From: Ectobacillus sp. JY-23
GTDB lineage: Bacteria; Bacillota; Bacilli; Bacillales; Bacillaceae_G
Direction: 5' to 3'
Length of the DNA stretch: 64,000 nt
Assembly: GCF_023022965.1 (NCBI RefSeq)
Contig: NZ_CP095462.1
Span: forward strand, 3,452,001 to 3,516,000
The notes beneath the pieces are model-generated. The model was not told where the DNA came from, did not search any database, and saw nothing but the letters and a program-made list of their open reading frames with translations. Made by a program: the position numbers and the translations under genes. Positions 1-8,603 of the stretch are shown here, piece by piece (position 1 is the first letter of the stretch; every line of letters starts with the position of its first letter).

Positions 1-1
1 G

Positions 2-472
2 CTGAAACCTACGGCAATCGTCCTGTCGCCAGGACCGGGAAGGCCGGAAGATGCCGGTATGTGTACGGCGGTCATCAAACGATTTTATAAGCAAATCCCG
101 ATCCTTGGTATTTGTCTCGGCCATCAGGCAATCGTCCACGCGTTTGGCGGTGATGTCATTCGTGCGAATCTGGTGAAGCACGGTAAAACATCGATGCTGC
201 GTCATAGCGGTACAGGTATTTTTCAATACGTAAAGCAGCCGTTTCAAGCGATGCGCTATCACTCGCTTGTGGCGGATAAGCATACACTGCCATCAATGTT
301 TGAAGTATTGGCAACATCGATGGACGACGGTGAAGTCATGGCGATTAAGCATCATTACCATTCTTTGTATGGCATGCAGTTTCATCCGGAAAGTATTGCG
401 ACGGAAGAAGGAAGTAAATTAATTCAACAATTCATAATGGAGGCGAAGGCGTATGAATCAGTATCTGCGTAA
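2..472 (+). CDS. trpG: Anthranilate synthase component II (glutamine amidotransferase), 5' end missing
   Basis: This is the C-terminal three quarters of a class I glutamine amidotransferase that supplies ammonia to TrpE for anthranilate synthesis. The reading frame is open from the first bases of the window, so the start lies upstream. Visible motifs are the oxyanion-strand [11 protein letters not shown], the nucleophile elbow GICLGHQA with its cysteine, and the FHPES motif that carries the catalytic His and Glu. The gene overlaps trpD by 20 bp. Presence of a trpG inside the trp operon differs from B. subtilis, where an amphibolic pabA outside the operon does this job. PabA is the close alternative, but the trp context decides. 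Confidence 0.93.
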   Translation: MKPTAIVLSPGPGRPEDAGMCTAVIKRFYKQIPILGICLGHQAIVHAFGGDVIRANLVKHGKTSMLRHSGTGIFQYVKQPFQAMRYHSLVADKHTLPSMFEVLATSMDDGEVMAIKHHYHSLYGMQFHPESIATEEGSKLIQQFIMEAKAYESVSA

Positions 473-1472
473 GTTGATCGAACGAAAGAATTTAAGTGAG
501 GCAGAGGTATATGAGGCAGGAATCGGTATGCTGGACGGGACGGTCACGGAAAGCGAAATCGCTGCGTTTTTGGTCGGACTGAAAACAAAGGGCGAAACGC
601 CTGATGAGATATACGGCTTGGTGCGTGCCTTACGAGAGAAGGCGCTGCGCTTTCGGGATGTAAAGGGTGCGATGGATAACTGTGGAACGGGTGGAGATGG
701 TGCGCAAACGTTCAATATCAGTACGACAACAGCGTTCGTTTTGGCCGGAGCGGGTGTGAAGGTCGCGAAGCATGGCAACCGCGCTGTTTCCAGCAAAACC
801 GGCAGCGCGGATGTGCTGGAATTGCTGGGTGTGAACATCGCTTGCCCGCCGCATGAAATTGAGAGGCTGCTTGAAGCAGTCGGTATCGCGTTTTTATTTG
901 CGCCATCCGTGCATCCAAACTTGCAAAAAATCATGAAGGTGCGAAAAGAGCTGAATGTACCGACAATTTTCAATTTAATTGGCCCTCTTACGAATCCGGT
1001 TGAACTGGAGACGCAGCTGGTCGGTATTTATAAACGGGAAATGCTTGTACCAATTGCGCAGGTACTGCAAAAAATTGGTCGCAAGCGCGCGGTTGTCGTG
1101 AACGGAAACGGCTTTTTGGACGAAGCCTCTTTGCAAGGGGAAAATCATATTGCTGTTTTACAGGATGGTATGATTACAGAAATGAAGGTGCATCCGGAAG
1201 AGTTTGGTTTACAGGTGGCATCAAACGAAGCGATTCGGGGTGGTGAACCAAAGGAAAACGCAGAAATTACGAGAAGTGTATTGCGAGGAGAACACGGTGT
1301 GTATCGTGACACGGTATTGCTCAATGCAGCTTTGGCGTTGTTCGCGAACGGCAAAGCCGAGACAATCGCTGAAGGTGTTGAGCTGGCAAAGCAGAGCATT
1401 GATTCAGGCAGCGCGCTTGCAAAGCTTGCGCTTCTTGTACAGGAAAGTCAAATTGTCGAAGAGGTGAGATGA
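453..1472 (+). CDS. trpD: Anthranilate phosphoribosyltransferase
   Basis: TrpD transfers the phosphoribosyl group of PRPP to anthranilate, the second committed step of tryptophan synthesis. The 339-residue length is normal for the family. The PRPP-binding glycine loop CGTGGDG sits at residues 77-83, followed by the [18 protein letters not shown] anthranilate/PRPP-site segment around residues 107-124. The start ATG at 453 is preceded by GGAGGCGAAGGCGT inside the end of trpG, and the two genes overlap by 20 bp, indicating translational coupling. The stop is followed directly by the trpC start codon. Confidence 0.96.
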   Translation: MNQYLRKLIERKNLSEAEVYEAGIGMLDGTVTESEIAAFLVGLKTKGETPDEIYGLVRALREKALRFRDVKGAMDNCGTGGDGAQTFNISTTTAFVLAGAGVKVAKHGNRAVSSKTGSADVLELLGVNIACPPHEIERLLEAVGIAFLFAPSVHPNLQKIMKVRKELNVPTIFNLIGPLTNPVELETQLVGIYKREMLVPIAQVLQKIGRKRAVVVNGNGFLDEASLQGENHIAVLQDGMITEMKVHPEEFGLQVASNEAIRGGEPKENAEITRSVLRGEHGVYRDTVLLNAALALFANGKAETIAEGVELAKQSIDSGSALAKLALLVQESQIVEEVR

Positions 1473-2234
1473 ATGGGAACGATTTTAGATAAGATTATTG
1501 CGCAGAAGAAATTAGAAGTGGCAGACTTGCAGCGAAGTGGGTTTCGGTATGAGGAAGTAAGACCGCATGTATCTCTAGTCGAGAATTTGAAGAAACCAGG
1601 TGTGACAGTGATTGCTGAAATCAAGCGTGCTTCTCCTTCTAAAGGAGCGCTGAATTTAGAGGTTGATGTGCAGGAACAAGCAAAGCAATATGAATTATCT
1701 GGTGCAGGCGCGATTTCCGTTTTGACGGATACGAACTTTTTTAAAGGCTCGTTTCAAGATTTAAAAGATGCACGCAGTGTTGTGTCAGTGCCGCTTTTGT
1801 GTAAGGACTTTATAATAGATGAAGTGCAAATTCAAAAGGCAAACGAGGCGGGAGCAGATATTATTTTATTGATTGTGGCGGCGTTACCTGGCGAGCGTTT
1901 GCAAGAACTGTATCGCTATGCAACAGAACTTGGCCTTGAAGTTATCGTAGAGGTGCATGATGAAGAAGAATTGGAAGCGGCTTTGGCAATTGGGCCGGCG
2001 ATCATCGGTGTGAACAACCGCAACTTGAGAACATTTGAGGTAAATCTTGAAACAACAGAACGATTGGCGAAGCGGGTTGTATCATCGGGTGCATTGCTTA
2101 TTAGTGAAAGTGGCATTTTTACAAAAGAAGATGTTGTGCGTGTGCAGCGAGTTGGGGCACAAGGAATTTTGGTTGGTGAGGCGTTCATGAGAGCTGACTC
2201 AGTAGCCGACTTGTTCGGAGCATTGCGCATATGA
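1473..2234 (+). CDS. trpC: Indole-3-glycerol phosphate synthase
   Basis: TrpC closes the pyrrole ring of CdRP to form indole-3-glycerol phosphate. The protein is a 253-residue TIM barrel of usual length. The catalytic lysine segment [11 protein letters not shown], the CKDFIID strand, the GVNNRNL strand and the C-terminal SESGI phosphate-binding strand are all present. It starts on the base after the trpD stop and overlaps trpF by four bases (ATGA). The RBS AGAGGTGAG lies in the last trpD codons. Confidence 0.96.
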   Translation: MGTILDKIIAQKKLEVADLQRSGFRYEEVRPHVSLVENLKKPGVTVIAEIKRASPSKGALNLEVDVQEQAKQYELSGAGAISVLTDTNFFKGSFQDLKDARSVVSVPLLCKDFIIDEVQIQKANEAGADIILLIVAALPGERLQELYRYATELGLEVIVEVHDEEELEAALAIGPAIIGVNNRNLRTFEVNLETTERLAKRVVSSGALLISESGIFTKEDVVRVQRVGAQGILVGEAFMRADSVADLFGALRI

Positions 2235-2839
2235 AGGTAAAGGTATGCGGCATTACGGATGTTGAAACAGCAAAGCGAACGTGTGAATACGGCGCTGATG
2301 CGCTTGGGTTTGTATTCGCCCCGAGCAAGCGAAGAATCACGCCGGAAGAAGCGGCCGACATCATTAAGGAGCTGCCGGCGCATGTGCAAAAGATTGGTGT
2401 GTTTGTGAATGAGACAATTGAGCGTGTAGAGGAAATTGCGGCCATGTGTGGTCTGAATTACGTCCAGCTTCATGGTGACGAGGATGCGTGTTACATGGAG
2501 AGACTGAATATTCCGTTTATTAAGGCGTTCGGCGTCGCTTCTCGAGAGGACGTGACCCGTGCGATGAACAGCAAGGCGGCATATGTGCTGCTTGACAGCC
2601 CGAAAGGCGTTTATCGCGGCGGGAACGGGACAGCATTTCCTTGGGAGTTGCTGCAGGAGCTTGGTGAGGAGGAGAGAGGGCGCGTCATTTTAGCGGGTGG
2701 ACTGGGTTCTCATAATGTGAGAGACGCCATTCGTATCGTCAGACCGTACATGGTCGATGCCAGCAGCAGCCTTGAAACAGAGGGAAAGAAGGATCTACAA
2801 AAAATTAAAACATTTATTGAAACGGTGAAGGAGTGTTGA
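2231..2839 (+). CDS. trpF: Phosphoribosylanthranilate isomerase
   Basis: TrpF performs the Amadori rearrangement of PRA to CdRP. The 202-residue protein begins with the typical MKVKVCGIT strand, which bears the catalytic cysteine, and ends with an LAGGL and a VDASSSLE phosphate-binding segment that also carries the catalytic aspartate. It overlaps trpC by 4 bp and ends three bases before the trpB start. As in most Firmicutes, trpF is a separate gene and is not fused to trpC. Confidence 0.95.
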   Translation: MKVKVCGITDVETAKRTCEYGADALGFVFAPSKRRITPEEAADIIKELPAHVQKIGVFVNETIERVEEIAAMCGLNYVQLHGDEDACYMERLNIPFIKAFGVASREDVTRAMNSKAAYVLLDSPKGVYRGGNGTAFPWELLQELGEEERGRVILAGGLGSHNVRDAIRIVRPYMVDASSSLETEGKKDLQKIKTFIETVKEC

Positions 2840-2841
2840 AC

Positions 2842-4035
2842 ATGAATTACACATATCCAAATGAAACAGGACATTACGGTGTATACGGCGGCCGCTACGT
2901 GCCGGAAACATTGATGCAATCGGTACTGGAGCTAGAGGCGGCTTATAAGGAAGCGATGGCTGATGAGGAGTTTCAAAAGCAGCTGGATTATTATTTGAAA
3001 ACATACGTAGGACGGGAGACGCCACTTTATTTTGCGGAAAACTTAACGCGTTTGTGCGGCGGTCCGAAAATTTATTTGAAGCGCGAGGATTTAAATCATA
3101 CAGGTGCCCATAAAATCAACAACACAATTGGGCAAGCACTTCTAGCAGTGCGAATGGGGAAAAAGAAGGTTGTTGCGGAAACGGGCGCCGGCCAGCATGG
3201 TGTGGCAACGGCGACAGTATGCGCGCTTCTTGGTTTGGAATGCGTTATTTTCATGGGAGAGGAAGACATTCGCCGCCAGAAATTGAACGTATTCCGAATG
3301 GAATTGCTCGGAGCGAGAGTAGAGGGCGTGTCATCAGGCAGTGCGACGCTAAAGGATGCGGTAAACGAGGCGCTTCGTTACTGGGTGACAAATGTAGGGG
3401 ATACGCACTATATCATGGGTTCTGTACTAGGGCCACATCCGTTTCCGCAAATGGTGCGTGATTTCCAAAGTGTAATTGGCAACGAAACGAAAGCACAGTA
3501 CAAAGCCTTAGAAGGTAAACTCCCAGACGCAGTTATCGCCTGCATAGGCGGCGGTAGCAATGCGATGGGTATGTTTTATCCGTTTGTAAAGGATGAAGAA
3601 GTAAAGCTGTACGGTGTAGAAGCGGCAGGTGCCGGCGTGGATACAGATAAACACGCAGCAACCTTGACGAAGGGAAAGGTCGGCGTGCTGCACGGGTCCA
3701 TGATGTATTTGCTGCAGAACGAGGACGGACAAATTCAAGAAGCGCATTCCATTTCGGCGGGATTAGATTATCCGGGTGTGGGGCCTGAACATAGCTTGCT
3801 GAAGGATTTGCAGCGTGCAGAGTACCATGCAGTGACAGATGAAGAAGCATTACAAGCATTCAAGCTGCTGGCGTGTGAGGAGGGAATCATTCCGGCGCTC
3901 GAAAGCTCGCATGCGATTGCGTACGCACTAAAACTAGCGCCAACGATGAAGGAAGAGGAAGGCATCGTGATTTGTTTATCAGGACGCGGTGATAAGGATG
4001 TTGAAAGCGTAAAAGCATATTTGGAGGGGAAATGA
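2842..4035 (+). CDS. trpB: Tryptophan synthase beta subunit
   Basis: TrpB condenses indole with serine on pyridoxal phosphate to give tryptophan. The PLP lysine is in HTGAHKINN (Lys91 counted from the chosen start), and the phosphate-binding GGGSNAMG loop is present near residue 230. An in-frame GTG at 2833 would add three residues, but the AAGGAG at 2828-2833 sits eight bases before ATG 2842, so that ATG is preferred (397 residues). The gene follows trpF by two bases and precedes trpA by one base. Confidence 0.97.
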   Translation: MNYTYPNETGHYGVYGGRYVPETLMQSVLELEAAYKEAMADEEFQKQLDYYLKTYVGRETPLYFAENLTRLCGGPKIYLKREDLNHTGAHKINNTIGQALLAVRMGKKKVVAETGAGQHGVATATVCALLGLECVIFMGEEDIRRQKLNVFRMELLGARVEGVSSGSATLKDAVNEALRYWVTNVGDTHYIMGSVLGPHPFPQMVRDFQSVIGNETKAQYKALEGKLPDAVIACIGGGSNAMGMFYPFVKDEEVKLYGVEAAGAGVDTDKHAATLTKGKVGVLHGSMMYLLQNEDGQIQEAHSISAGLDYPGVGPEHSLLKDLQRAEYHAVTDEEALQAFKLLACEEGIIPALESSHAIAYALKLAPTMKEEEGIVICLSGRGDKDVESVKAYLEGK

Positions 4036-4036
4036 G

Positions 4037-4795
4037 ATGAATATTAATGACGTATTGAACAAGCTGCGTGAAGCAGGTGAAAAAGCGTTTGTGCCGTACA
4101 TCATGGCTGGTGACGGCGGAATGGAAAAGCTGAAGGAAAACATCCGCTTTTTGGATGAAGTAGGTGCAAGCATCCTTGAGATTGGTATTCCCTTTTCCGA
4201 TCCGGTTGCGGATGGACCGACCATCCAGCGTGCGGGCAAGCGTGCGCTAGATAACGGAACGACACTTGAGAGTATTTTCCAGGCGTTGACGGAGGTACGT
4301 CCGCAGGTGGAGGTGCCGTTCGTACTCATGACGTATTTGAATCCAGTTTTGGCATTCGGTGTGGAGCGATTTGTTGAGCGCTGCCAGGGAGCAGGGGTGA
4401 GCGGTATTATCGTGCCGGATCTTCCGTATGAGGAAAAGAACATCGTATCGGATGCGCTCGAGCGGGTTGGGATTGCGTTAATTCCGCTTGTAACGCTGAC
4501 GAGCCCGATTGAGCGCATCGCTAAAATCACAGAAGAAGCACAGGGCTTTATCTACGCTGTGACGGTAACAGGTGTGACAGGAGCAAGGCGCGATTTCGCA
4601 CAAAGTCAATTCGACTATTTGCGCCGCGTCAAGGAAGTAGCACACTTGCCCGTGTTGGCTGGGTTTGGCATTTCTACGCCGGAACAGGTACGAGAAATGG
4701 GGGATGTATGCGACGGTGTTGTAGTCGGCAGCCGCATTATTGAGCTGCTTGAGCAAGAGCGTTATGAAGAAATTCGCGAGCTGATTGGTAGCTGA
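4037..4795 (+). CDS. trpA: Tryptophan synthase alpha subunit
   Basis: TrpA cleaves indole-3-glycerol phosphate and channels indole to TrpB. The two catalytic acids are visible as Glu48 in [11 protein letters not shown] and Asp59 in VADGP, matching E. coli Glu49 and Asp60. Length (252) is slightly short but ordinary for Bacillaceae. An RBS GGAGGGGAAATGAG precedes the ATG. It is the last gene of the operon; a degenerate 21-bp repeat and a strong hairpin terminator follow. Confidence 0.96.
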   Translation: MNINDVLNKLREAGEKAFVPYIMAGDGGMEKLKENIRFLDEVGASILEIGIPFSDPVADGPTIQRAGKRALDNGTTLESIFQALTEVRPQVEVPFVLMTYLNPVLAFGVERFVERCQGAGVSGIIVPDLPYEEKNIVSDALERVGIALIPLVTLTSPIERIAKITEEAQGFIYAVTVTGVTGARRDFAQSQFDYLRRVKEVAHLPVLAGFGISTPEQVREMGDVCDGVVVGSRIIELLEQERYEEIRELIGS

Positions 4796-4800
4796 AATAA

Positions 4801-4880
4801 AGTGAAAAGTGACCGGAATATATGTAAAAGTGACCGGAATGCAGGTGAAAGTGACCGAAATATATTCCCAAGTAGCCGGA
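4801..4880. repeat. Degenerate 21-bp tandem repeat, about four units
   Basis: Four copies of a unit with the core AAGTGACCGGAAT follow trpA. The GACCGG (or AGCCGG) core begins at 4811, 4832, 4853 and 4874, a constant 21-bp step. The last copy is the most decayed. The array lies between the trpA stop and the terminator hairpin. It has no spacers and is too short to be a CRISPR array. Because 21 is a multiple of three it keeps minus-strand frames open, which probably creates a spurious reading frame there. Confidence 0.75.
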
Positions 4881-4886
4881 TCAAAT

Positions 4887-4912
4887 AAAAAGACGTCCAA
4901 GGACGTCTTTTT
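4887..4912. terminator. Bidirectional terminator after trpA
   Basis: A perfect 12-bp stem AAAAAGACGTCC / GGACGTCTTTTT with a two-base loop, A-rich on one side and T-rich on the other. It ends the trp operon on the plus strand and the acetyltransferase gene on the minus strand, whose stop codon it touches. Confidence 0.9.
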
Positions 4913-5438
4913 ATTCAAAAAATGCCGATGCGTATGAAACAGTTCCTGAAACGCCTGATAGTGCACCTTTTTCAAGCTCAAGTGCCATAAACACTTCATC
5001 AGGGACGTCAAAAGGGGCCTTGATATTCCAAGTAGAGGCGCGTCTAAAGCCAAACTTTGGGTAATATTCTGAGTGGCCGAGGACGATGACGGAGCGGAAG
5101 CCGAGCTGAGCCGCAATCTCTAAAGCTTTGGCAATCAGCTTTTTGCCAACGCCTTGCCCTTGAAAATCCGGCAATACAGAAACAGGTGCGAGCGCCAATG
5201 TCTTAGTCTGCTTTTCTTCATCTACAATTGCTGCTTTTGTTAATAAAATATGGCCTATGATTTGTTCATCATCAGTTGCCACCAGAGACAGCTCGGGTAC
5301 GAATGCATGAGATTTTCTGAGTCGCGCTACTAAAGCATGCTCGCTATGGTCGCTATAAGGGGCATTTGCAAAAGCAGAACGAATAACCTGCTCAGTAAGT
5401 AGATGGTCAGCGGATGTTTCTTGTCGAATCGTTATCAT
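4911..5438 (-). CDS. GNAT-family N-acetyltransferase
   Basis: This 175-residue protein is a GNAT acetyltransferase of the kind often annotated as YjhQ-like; substrate unknown. The acetyl-CoA loop is visible in the segment LPDFQGQGVGKKL (motif Q/RxxGxG/A), preceded by the LALAPVSV strand and followed by LGHSEYYPKFGF, the usual C-terminal signature. A TTG at 5447 is in frame but directly abuts the AGAAGGAG ribosome site, so the ATG at 5438, nine bases downstream of it, is the likelier start. It is transcribed divergently from ppaC and shares a promoter region with it. Confidence 0.85.
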   Translation of the reverse strand: MITIRQETSADHLLTEQVIRSAFANAPYSDHSEHALVARLRKSHAFVPELSLVATDDEQIIGHILLTKAAIVDEEKQTKTLALAPVSVLPDFQGQGVGKKLIAKALEIAAQLGFRSVIVLGHSEYYPKFGFRRASTWNIKAPFDVPDEVFMALELEKGALSGVSGTVSYASAFFE

Positions 5439-5458
5439 ATGTATCAACTCCTTCTTAT

Positions 5459-5487
5459 AGCATAATCATTATGCATAAACCTTGCAA
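5459..5487 (-). promoter_or_regulatory. Predicted sigma-A promoter of the acetyltransferase gene
   Basis: On the minus strand TTGCAA (5482-5487) is followed after 17 bases by TATGCT (5459-5464). The TTGCAA hexamer is its own reverse complement, so the same six bases can serve as the -35 box of the divergent ppaC promoter. Prediction by eye only. Confidence 0.5.
5460..5474. promoter_or_regulatory. 7-1-7 palindrome resembling a Fur/PerR-family operator
   Basis: GCATAAT-C-ATTATGC is a perfect 15-bp 7-1-7 palindrome whose ATAATnATTAT core resembles Per and Fur boxes of Bacillus. It overlaps the predicted spacer and -10 of the acetyltransferase promoter and lies immediately upstream of the ppaC -35 box. 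The binding protein is an inference. Confidence 0.5.
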
Positions 5488-5510
5488 CTCCGTATGTACA
5501 CGTCTATAAA
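5482..5510 (+). promoter_or_regulatory. Predicted sigma-A promoter of ppaC
   Basis: TTGCAA (5482-5487), a 17-bp spacer and TATAAA (5505-5510), placing the transcript start about 40 bases before the ppaC start codon. Confidence 0.7.
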
Positions 5511-5558
5511 GTGTGATAAAATAGGAACGATTGAATTTATTTAGTAAGGAGAGTCATG

Positions 5559-6488
5559 ATGGAAAAAGTACTTATTTTCGGACATAAAAACCCTGATACA
5601 GATACGATTTGCTCTGCAATCGCATATGCGGCATTAAAGCAAGAATTAGGTATGGATGCTGAGCCGATTCGTCTTGGTGAAGTGAACGGTGAAACGCAAT
5701 ATGCGTTGAACTACTTTAACGTAGATGCGCCTCGTTTGGTAGAAAAAGTGGCGGCAGAAGTAAGCAATGTTATTTTGGTTGACCACAATGAGCGTCAACA
5801 AAGTGCTGATGATATCGACCAAGTACGCGTACTTGAGGTAATTGATCATCACCGCATCGCGAACTTTGAGACAAGCGATCCGTTATACTACCGTGCGGAG
5901 CCTGTAGGCTGCACTGCAACAATTTTAAACAAATTGTATAAAGAGAACGGTGTGACAATTCGTAAGGAGATTGCGGGCTTAATGCTTTCTGCTATCATCT
6001 CCGACTCCTTATTGTTTAAATCTCCAACTTGCACAGAGCAAGACGTAGCAGCTGCAAAGGAACTTGCGGAAATCGCAGGTGTTGACGCAGACAGCTACGG
6101 TCTGGAAATGCTGAAGGCTGGCGCAGATTTAAGCGATAAAACAGTGCCACAGCTGATTTCTATTGATGCGAAAGAGTTCCAAATGGGCGGTCATAAAGTA
6201 GAAATCGCACAAGTAAACGCGGTGGATACAGCGCAAGTAATGGAGCGTCAAGCAGAATTAGAAGCAGTTTTACAAGATGTAATTGCGAAAAAAGAGCTTG
6301 ATTTGTTCTTGCTTGTTGTTACTGATATTTTAAACAACGATTCTGTTGCGTTAGCACTAGGCAATGCTGCACATGCTGTTGAGAAGGCGTATAATGTTAC
6401 GCTTGAAAACAACACAGCATTGTTAAAAGGTGTTGTTTCTCGTAAGAAGCAAATCGTGCCTGTGTTAACAGCTGCGTTAGAGGCGTAA
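5559..6488 (+). CDS. ppaC: Manganese-dependent inorganic pyrophosphatase
   Basis: Family II (DHH) pyrophosphatase, which hydrolyses the pyrophosphate released by biosynthesis in the cytoplasm. The 309-residue length matches B. subtilis PpaC. Metal ligands are visible: His9, Asp13 and Asp15 in GHKNPDTD, the VDHNE motif near residue 75 and the DHH motif near residue 97. The C-terminal DHHA2 domain ends with SRKKQIVP, which supplies the phosphate-binding basic residues. Two ATGs occur at 5556 and 5559; AAGGAG at 5546-5551 is better spaced for the second. A terminator follows. Confidence 0.97.
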   Translation: MEKVLIFGHKNPDTDTICSAIAYAALKQELGMDAEPIRLGEVNGETQYALNYFNVDAPRLVEKVAAEVSNVILVDHNERQQSADDIDQVRVLEVIDHHRIANFETSDPLYYRAEPVGCTATILNKLYKENGVTIRKEIAGLMLSAIISDSLLFKSPTCTEQDVAAAKELAEIAGVDADSYGLEMLKAGADLSDKTVPQLISIDAKEFQMGGHKVEIAQVNAVDTAQVMERQAELEAVLQDVIAKKELDLFLLVVTDILNNDSVALALGNAAHAVEKAYNVTLENNTALLKGVVSRKKQIVPVLTAALEA

Positions 6489-6495
6489 TTATAGT

Positions 6496-6525
6496 AAAAA
6501 AGCATCGCTTAGGCGATGCTTTTTT
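6496..6525 (+). terminator. Terminator after ppaC
   Basis: Stem AAAAAAGCATCGC / GCGATGCTTTTTT (13 bp) with loop TTAG, directly after the ppaC stop and ending in a T tract. Confidence 0.92.
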
Positions 6526-6566
6526 GTTATGATATAGAAAAGCTGTTGTATAACAGGAGGGGTGCT

Positions 6567-8054
6567 GTGCAAACCTTATTAGCGCTTTTGCCGCTGCTTA
6601 GCATTTTTGTATGCCTATTCGTTTGGAAGCAAACGGCGCTTCGGGCATCCGTTGCTTCTTATGGTGTAATAGTGTGTCTTGTATATTTCTATGCTCCGTT
6701 CGCTTTGCCGGCGAGCACGATTTTACATATGACCGCAAAAGGTGCACTCATTTGCTTGATTGTTGGTTATGTATTATTTTTTGGGATGTTTTTATTTCAC
6801 CTGATGAATGAAGCGGGAGCCATTGCTTCCATCGCATCTTTTATTTCGCATGCTACATCAAATCGCGTCGCACAAACCCTTTTGCTATGCTTTGGTCTCT
6901 GTCCGCTCATTGAATCTGTAAGTGGCTTTGGTATAGGTTTTATGGTTGTCGCACCTATTTTTTTAGCCCTCGGTTTTCCGCCGATGCAAGCGGCGCTTTT
7001 ATCGTTTATTGGATTGCTGGCCAGCGCGTGGGGGGCGTTAGCAACAGGAACGATTATCGGATCAGAATTAACGGGGCTGTCTTTAGCGAACATAGGGAGC
7101 GGTACGGCGTTTCTGTCCATGCCGATTTTTGTGTATTTCATGATGGTTGCCTTGTATATGGTCGCAGGCAAAGTAAGGGGTGTATTATGGCGACAGGCCC
7201 TTGTCATGCTGAGCAGCTTTTCCGGATCCATTGTGTTGTTTAGCTTATATGTCAGTGTGGAGCTTGCGGGCGTGCTCGCATCTATTGTAACAACTGCTTG
7301 TGGGTTGCTACTATTAAAAGAAAAAAACGTTGTACCATATGCGGAGCACGCGGCAGCTCTTCAAACCGGGGAAAGTATGTTGAAAGTTTTTAGTCCGTAT
7401 TTGTTTTTGACGATTTGTATTTTATTATCGCGTGTCATTCCAACCATGCAGCAATTTCTGCAATCTCATGGTGTTCTGAAGGTAGAACGGTACTCTTATA
7501 AACTGGCTTTCTTGTATTCTCCTGGTTTTTGGCTATTTTGCACCTGTATGTTCACCATTATTGTGTTCCGGCTCTCGTTTCATTCTGTAAAACAATCATT
7601 GCGTCATACATGTAAACAATGGCTGCCATTTGCACTCACTACGACGATGTTCATCTCATTATCGGAAATAATGGCAATCTCAGGGATGCATGCGTTATTA
7701 GCGCAAACGGCAGGTGATGCGTTAGACGTTTCTTTTATCTTTATTGCACCGCTTGTGGGGGCGATTGGCGGTTTTTTGACAGGAAGTAATGCCGGCAGTA
7801 ATGCAATGTTCATGAAATTACAGGTACAAACCGCACAGCATATTGGTGTCTCATGGCAATCTGTTGCGATCAGTCAAAATACAGCATCTTCCATTTCTAC
7901 GATTGCTTGTCCTGCTCGGAGTACGCTTGGTGCCCATATTTGCGCAATCCCCCATCGTGAAAATGAATTGCTGCGAAAAACAGTCATTCTCATTAGCGGT
8001 GCGGTGCTTCTTGTTGTTATTGAGATAGGGATTTGGTATATGATGAGCGGTTAA
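6567..8054 (+). CDS. L-lactate permease family transporter
   Basis: Hydrophobic 495-residue protein with about a dozen membrane segments, resembling the LctP/LldP lactate permease family. Family-like segments include LIESVSGFGIGF near residue 120 and, near the C-terminus, GGFLTGSNAGSNAMF followed by SQNTASSISTIACPA. The protein is shorter than the roughly 550-residue classical LctP. An upstream in-frame ATG at 6516 lies inside the ppaC terminator; the GTG at 6567, preceded by CAGGAGGGGTGCT, is the supported start. Substrate could be lactate, glycolate or another 2-hydroxy acid. Its 3' end overlaps the convergent gene by 38 bp. Confidence 0.8.
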   Translation: MQTLLALLPLLSIFVCLFVWKQTALRASVASYGVIVCLVYFYAPFALPASTILHMTAKGALICLIVGYVLFFGMFLFHLMNEAGAIASIASFISHATSNRVAQTLLLCFGLCPLIESVSGFGIGFMVVAPIFLALGFPPMQAALLSFIGLLASAWGALATGTIIGSELTGLSLANIGSGTAFLSMPIFVYFMMVALYMVAGKVRGVLWRQALVMLSSFSGSIVLFSLYVSVELAGVLASIVTTACGLLLLKEKNVVPYAEHAAALQTGESMLKVFSPYLFLTICILLSRVIPTMQQFLQSHGVLKVERYSYKLAFLYSPGFWLFCTCMFTIIVFRLSFHSVKQSLRHTCKQWLPFALTTTMFISLSEIMAISGMHALLAQTAGDALDVSFIFIAPLVGAIGGFLTGSNAGSNAMFMKLQVQTAQHIGVSWQSVAISQNTASSISTIACPARSTLGAHICAIPHRENELLRKTVILISGAVLLVVIEIGIWYMMSG

Positions 8055-8349
8055 CTTCCTTTTCTTGTGGCTGTACGTGTTTATATAGTTCGTCAATTGT
8101 TTGGATCATGTCAACAACCTCATTTCGTTCTAAATAAATTGCCATGCCTTCTCTTAGTAAGACCACGACATTGGCGCTATGAATAAACAATGTATTGAAT
8201 TTTCTTTTAATCTGCAACTTTTGCTCGTGCTCCTCTTGAAATAAAATACGCACAATATCAGGAGCTTGTGCGTCCAGCTTTTTTAATAAGTTTTCATAGT
8301 CTGCTTGAGCACGCTGATAGTCAGATGCTGTAATTTCTAATGCTTCCAT
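8017..8349 (-). CDS. Conserved hypothetical helical protein
   Basis: 110-residue protein that I do not recognise. It has no signal peptide or membrane segment and is rich in Glu, Gln, Lys and Leu, so it is probably all-helical. An ATG at 8358 abuts the AGAAAGGA site; the ATG three codons later (8349) has proper spacing and is chosen. It converges on the permease gene with a 38-bp tail overlap and faces away from the histidine kinase gene. Only the ribosome-binding site and the coherent length support it as a gene. Confidence 0.65.
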   Translation of the reverse strand: MEALEITASDYQRAQADYENLLKKLDAQAPDIVRILFQEEHEQKLQIKRKFNTLFIHSANVVVLLREGMAIYLERNEVVDMIQTIDELYKHVQPQEKEVNRSSYTKSLSQ

Positions 8350-8459
8350 TAGGTTCATCCTTTCTAGTTGTACGTATATAGGTGATTTTTACCGTCTTTT
8401 ATTATAGTAGCTTTCTGCTTTAAATAGATTTTCATTATCGTAGTGATGCGAAAATGTAA

Positions 8460-8488
8460 AATGACTGTAAAGATATTTATGGTATAGT
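8460..8488 (+). promoter_or_regulatory. Weak predicted promoter of the histidine kinase gene
   Basis: AATGAC at 8460-8465, 17 bp, then TATAGT at 8483-8488. The -35 match is poor, as expected of an activated promoter. It would give a leader of about 110 bases. Confidence 0.4.
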
Positions 8489-8505
8489 CATATAAAAATA
8501 CAAAA

Positions 8506-8559
8506 TTTTCGAAAAAATTAACCCTGTATGCGATGAGACTATTGTCGAATTATGCCGAA
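8506..8559. promoter_or_regulatory. Cluster of Spo0A-box-like sites
   Basis: TTGTCGAA at 8542-8549 is an exact match to the known 0A-box consensus. TGCCGAA at 8553-8559 fits the TGNCGAA core, and TTTTCGAA at 8506-8513 differs by one base. All lie between the predicted promoter and the start of a sporulation-type kinase gene, where bound Spo0A~P would be expected to repress or roadblock. Confidence 0.5.
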
Positions 8560-8603
8560 GGGGTTAAAATGGGGATAGGTCAGAGATAAAAGGAGAACGG
8601 AAC

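Noticed and set aside
458-973. Minus-strand frame inside trpD
   Set aside because: It lies wholly inside a well-conserved gene, lacks a ribosome site and shows low-complexity composition. The same applies to the many minus-strand frames in the giant gene.
1-4795. Search for a trp leader (TRAP sites or T-box)
   Set aside because: The operon's 5' end with trpE is outside the window, so regulation cannot be judged.
4478-5116. A long minus-strand frame across the end of trpA and the 21-bp repeat
   Set aside because: It runs through trpA and the acetyltransferase gene in other frames; the 21-bp repeat simply avoids stops because 21 is a multiple of three.
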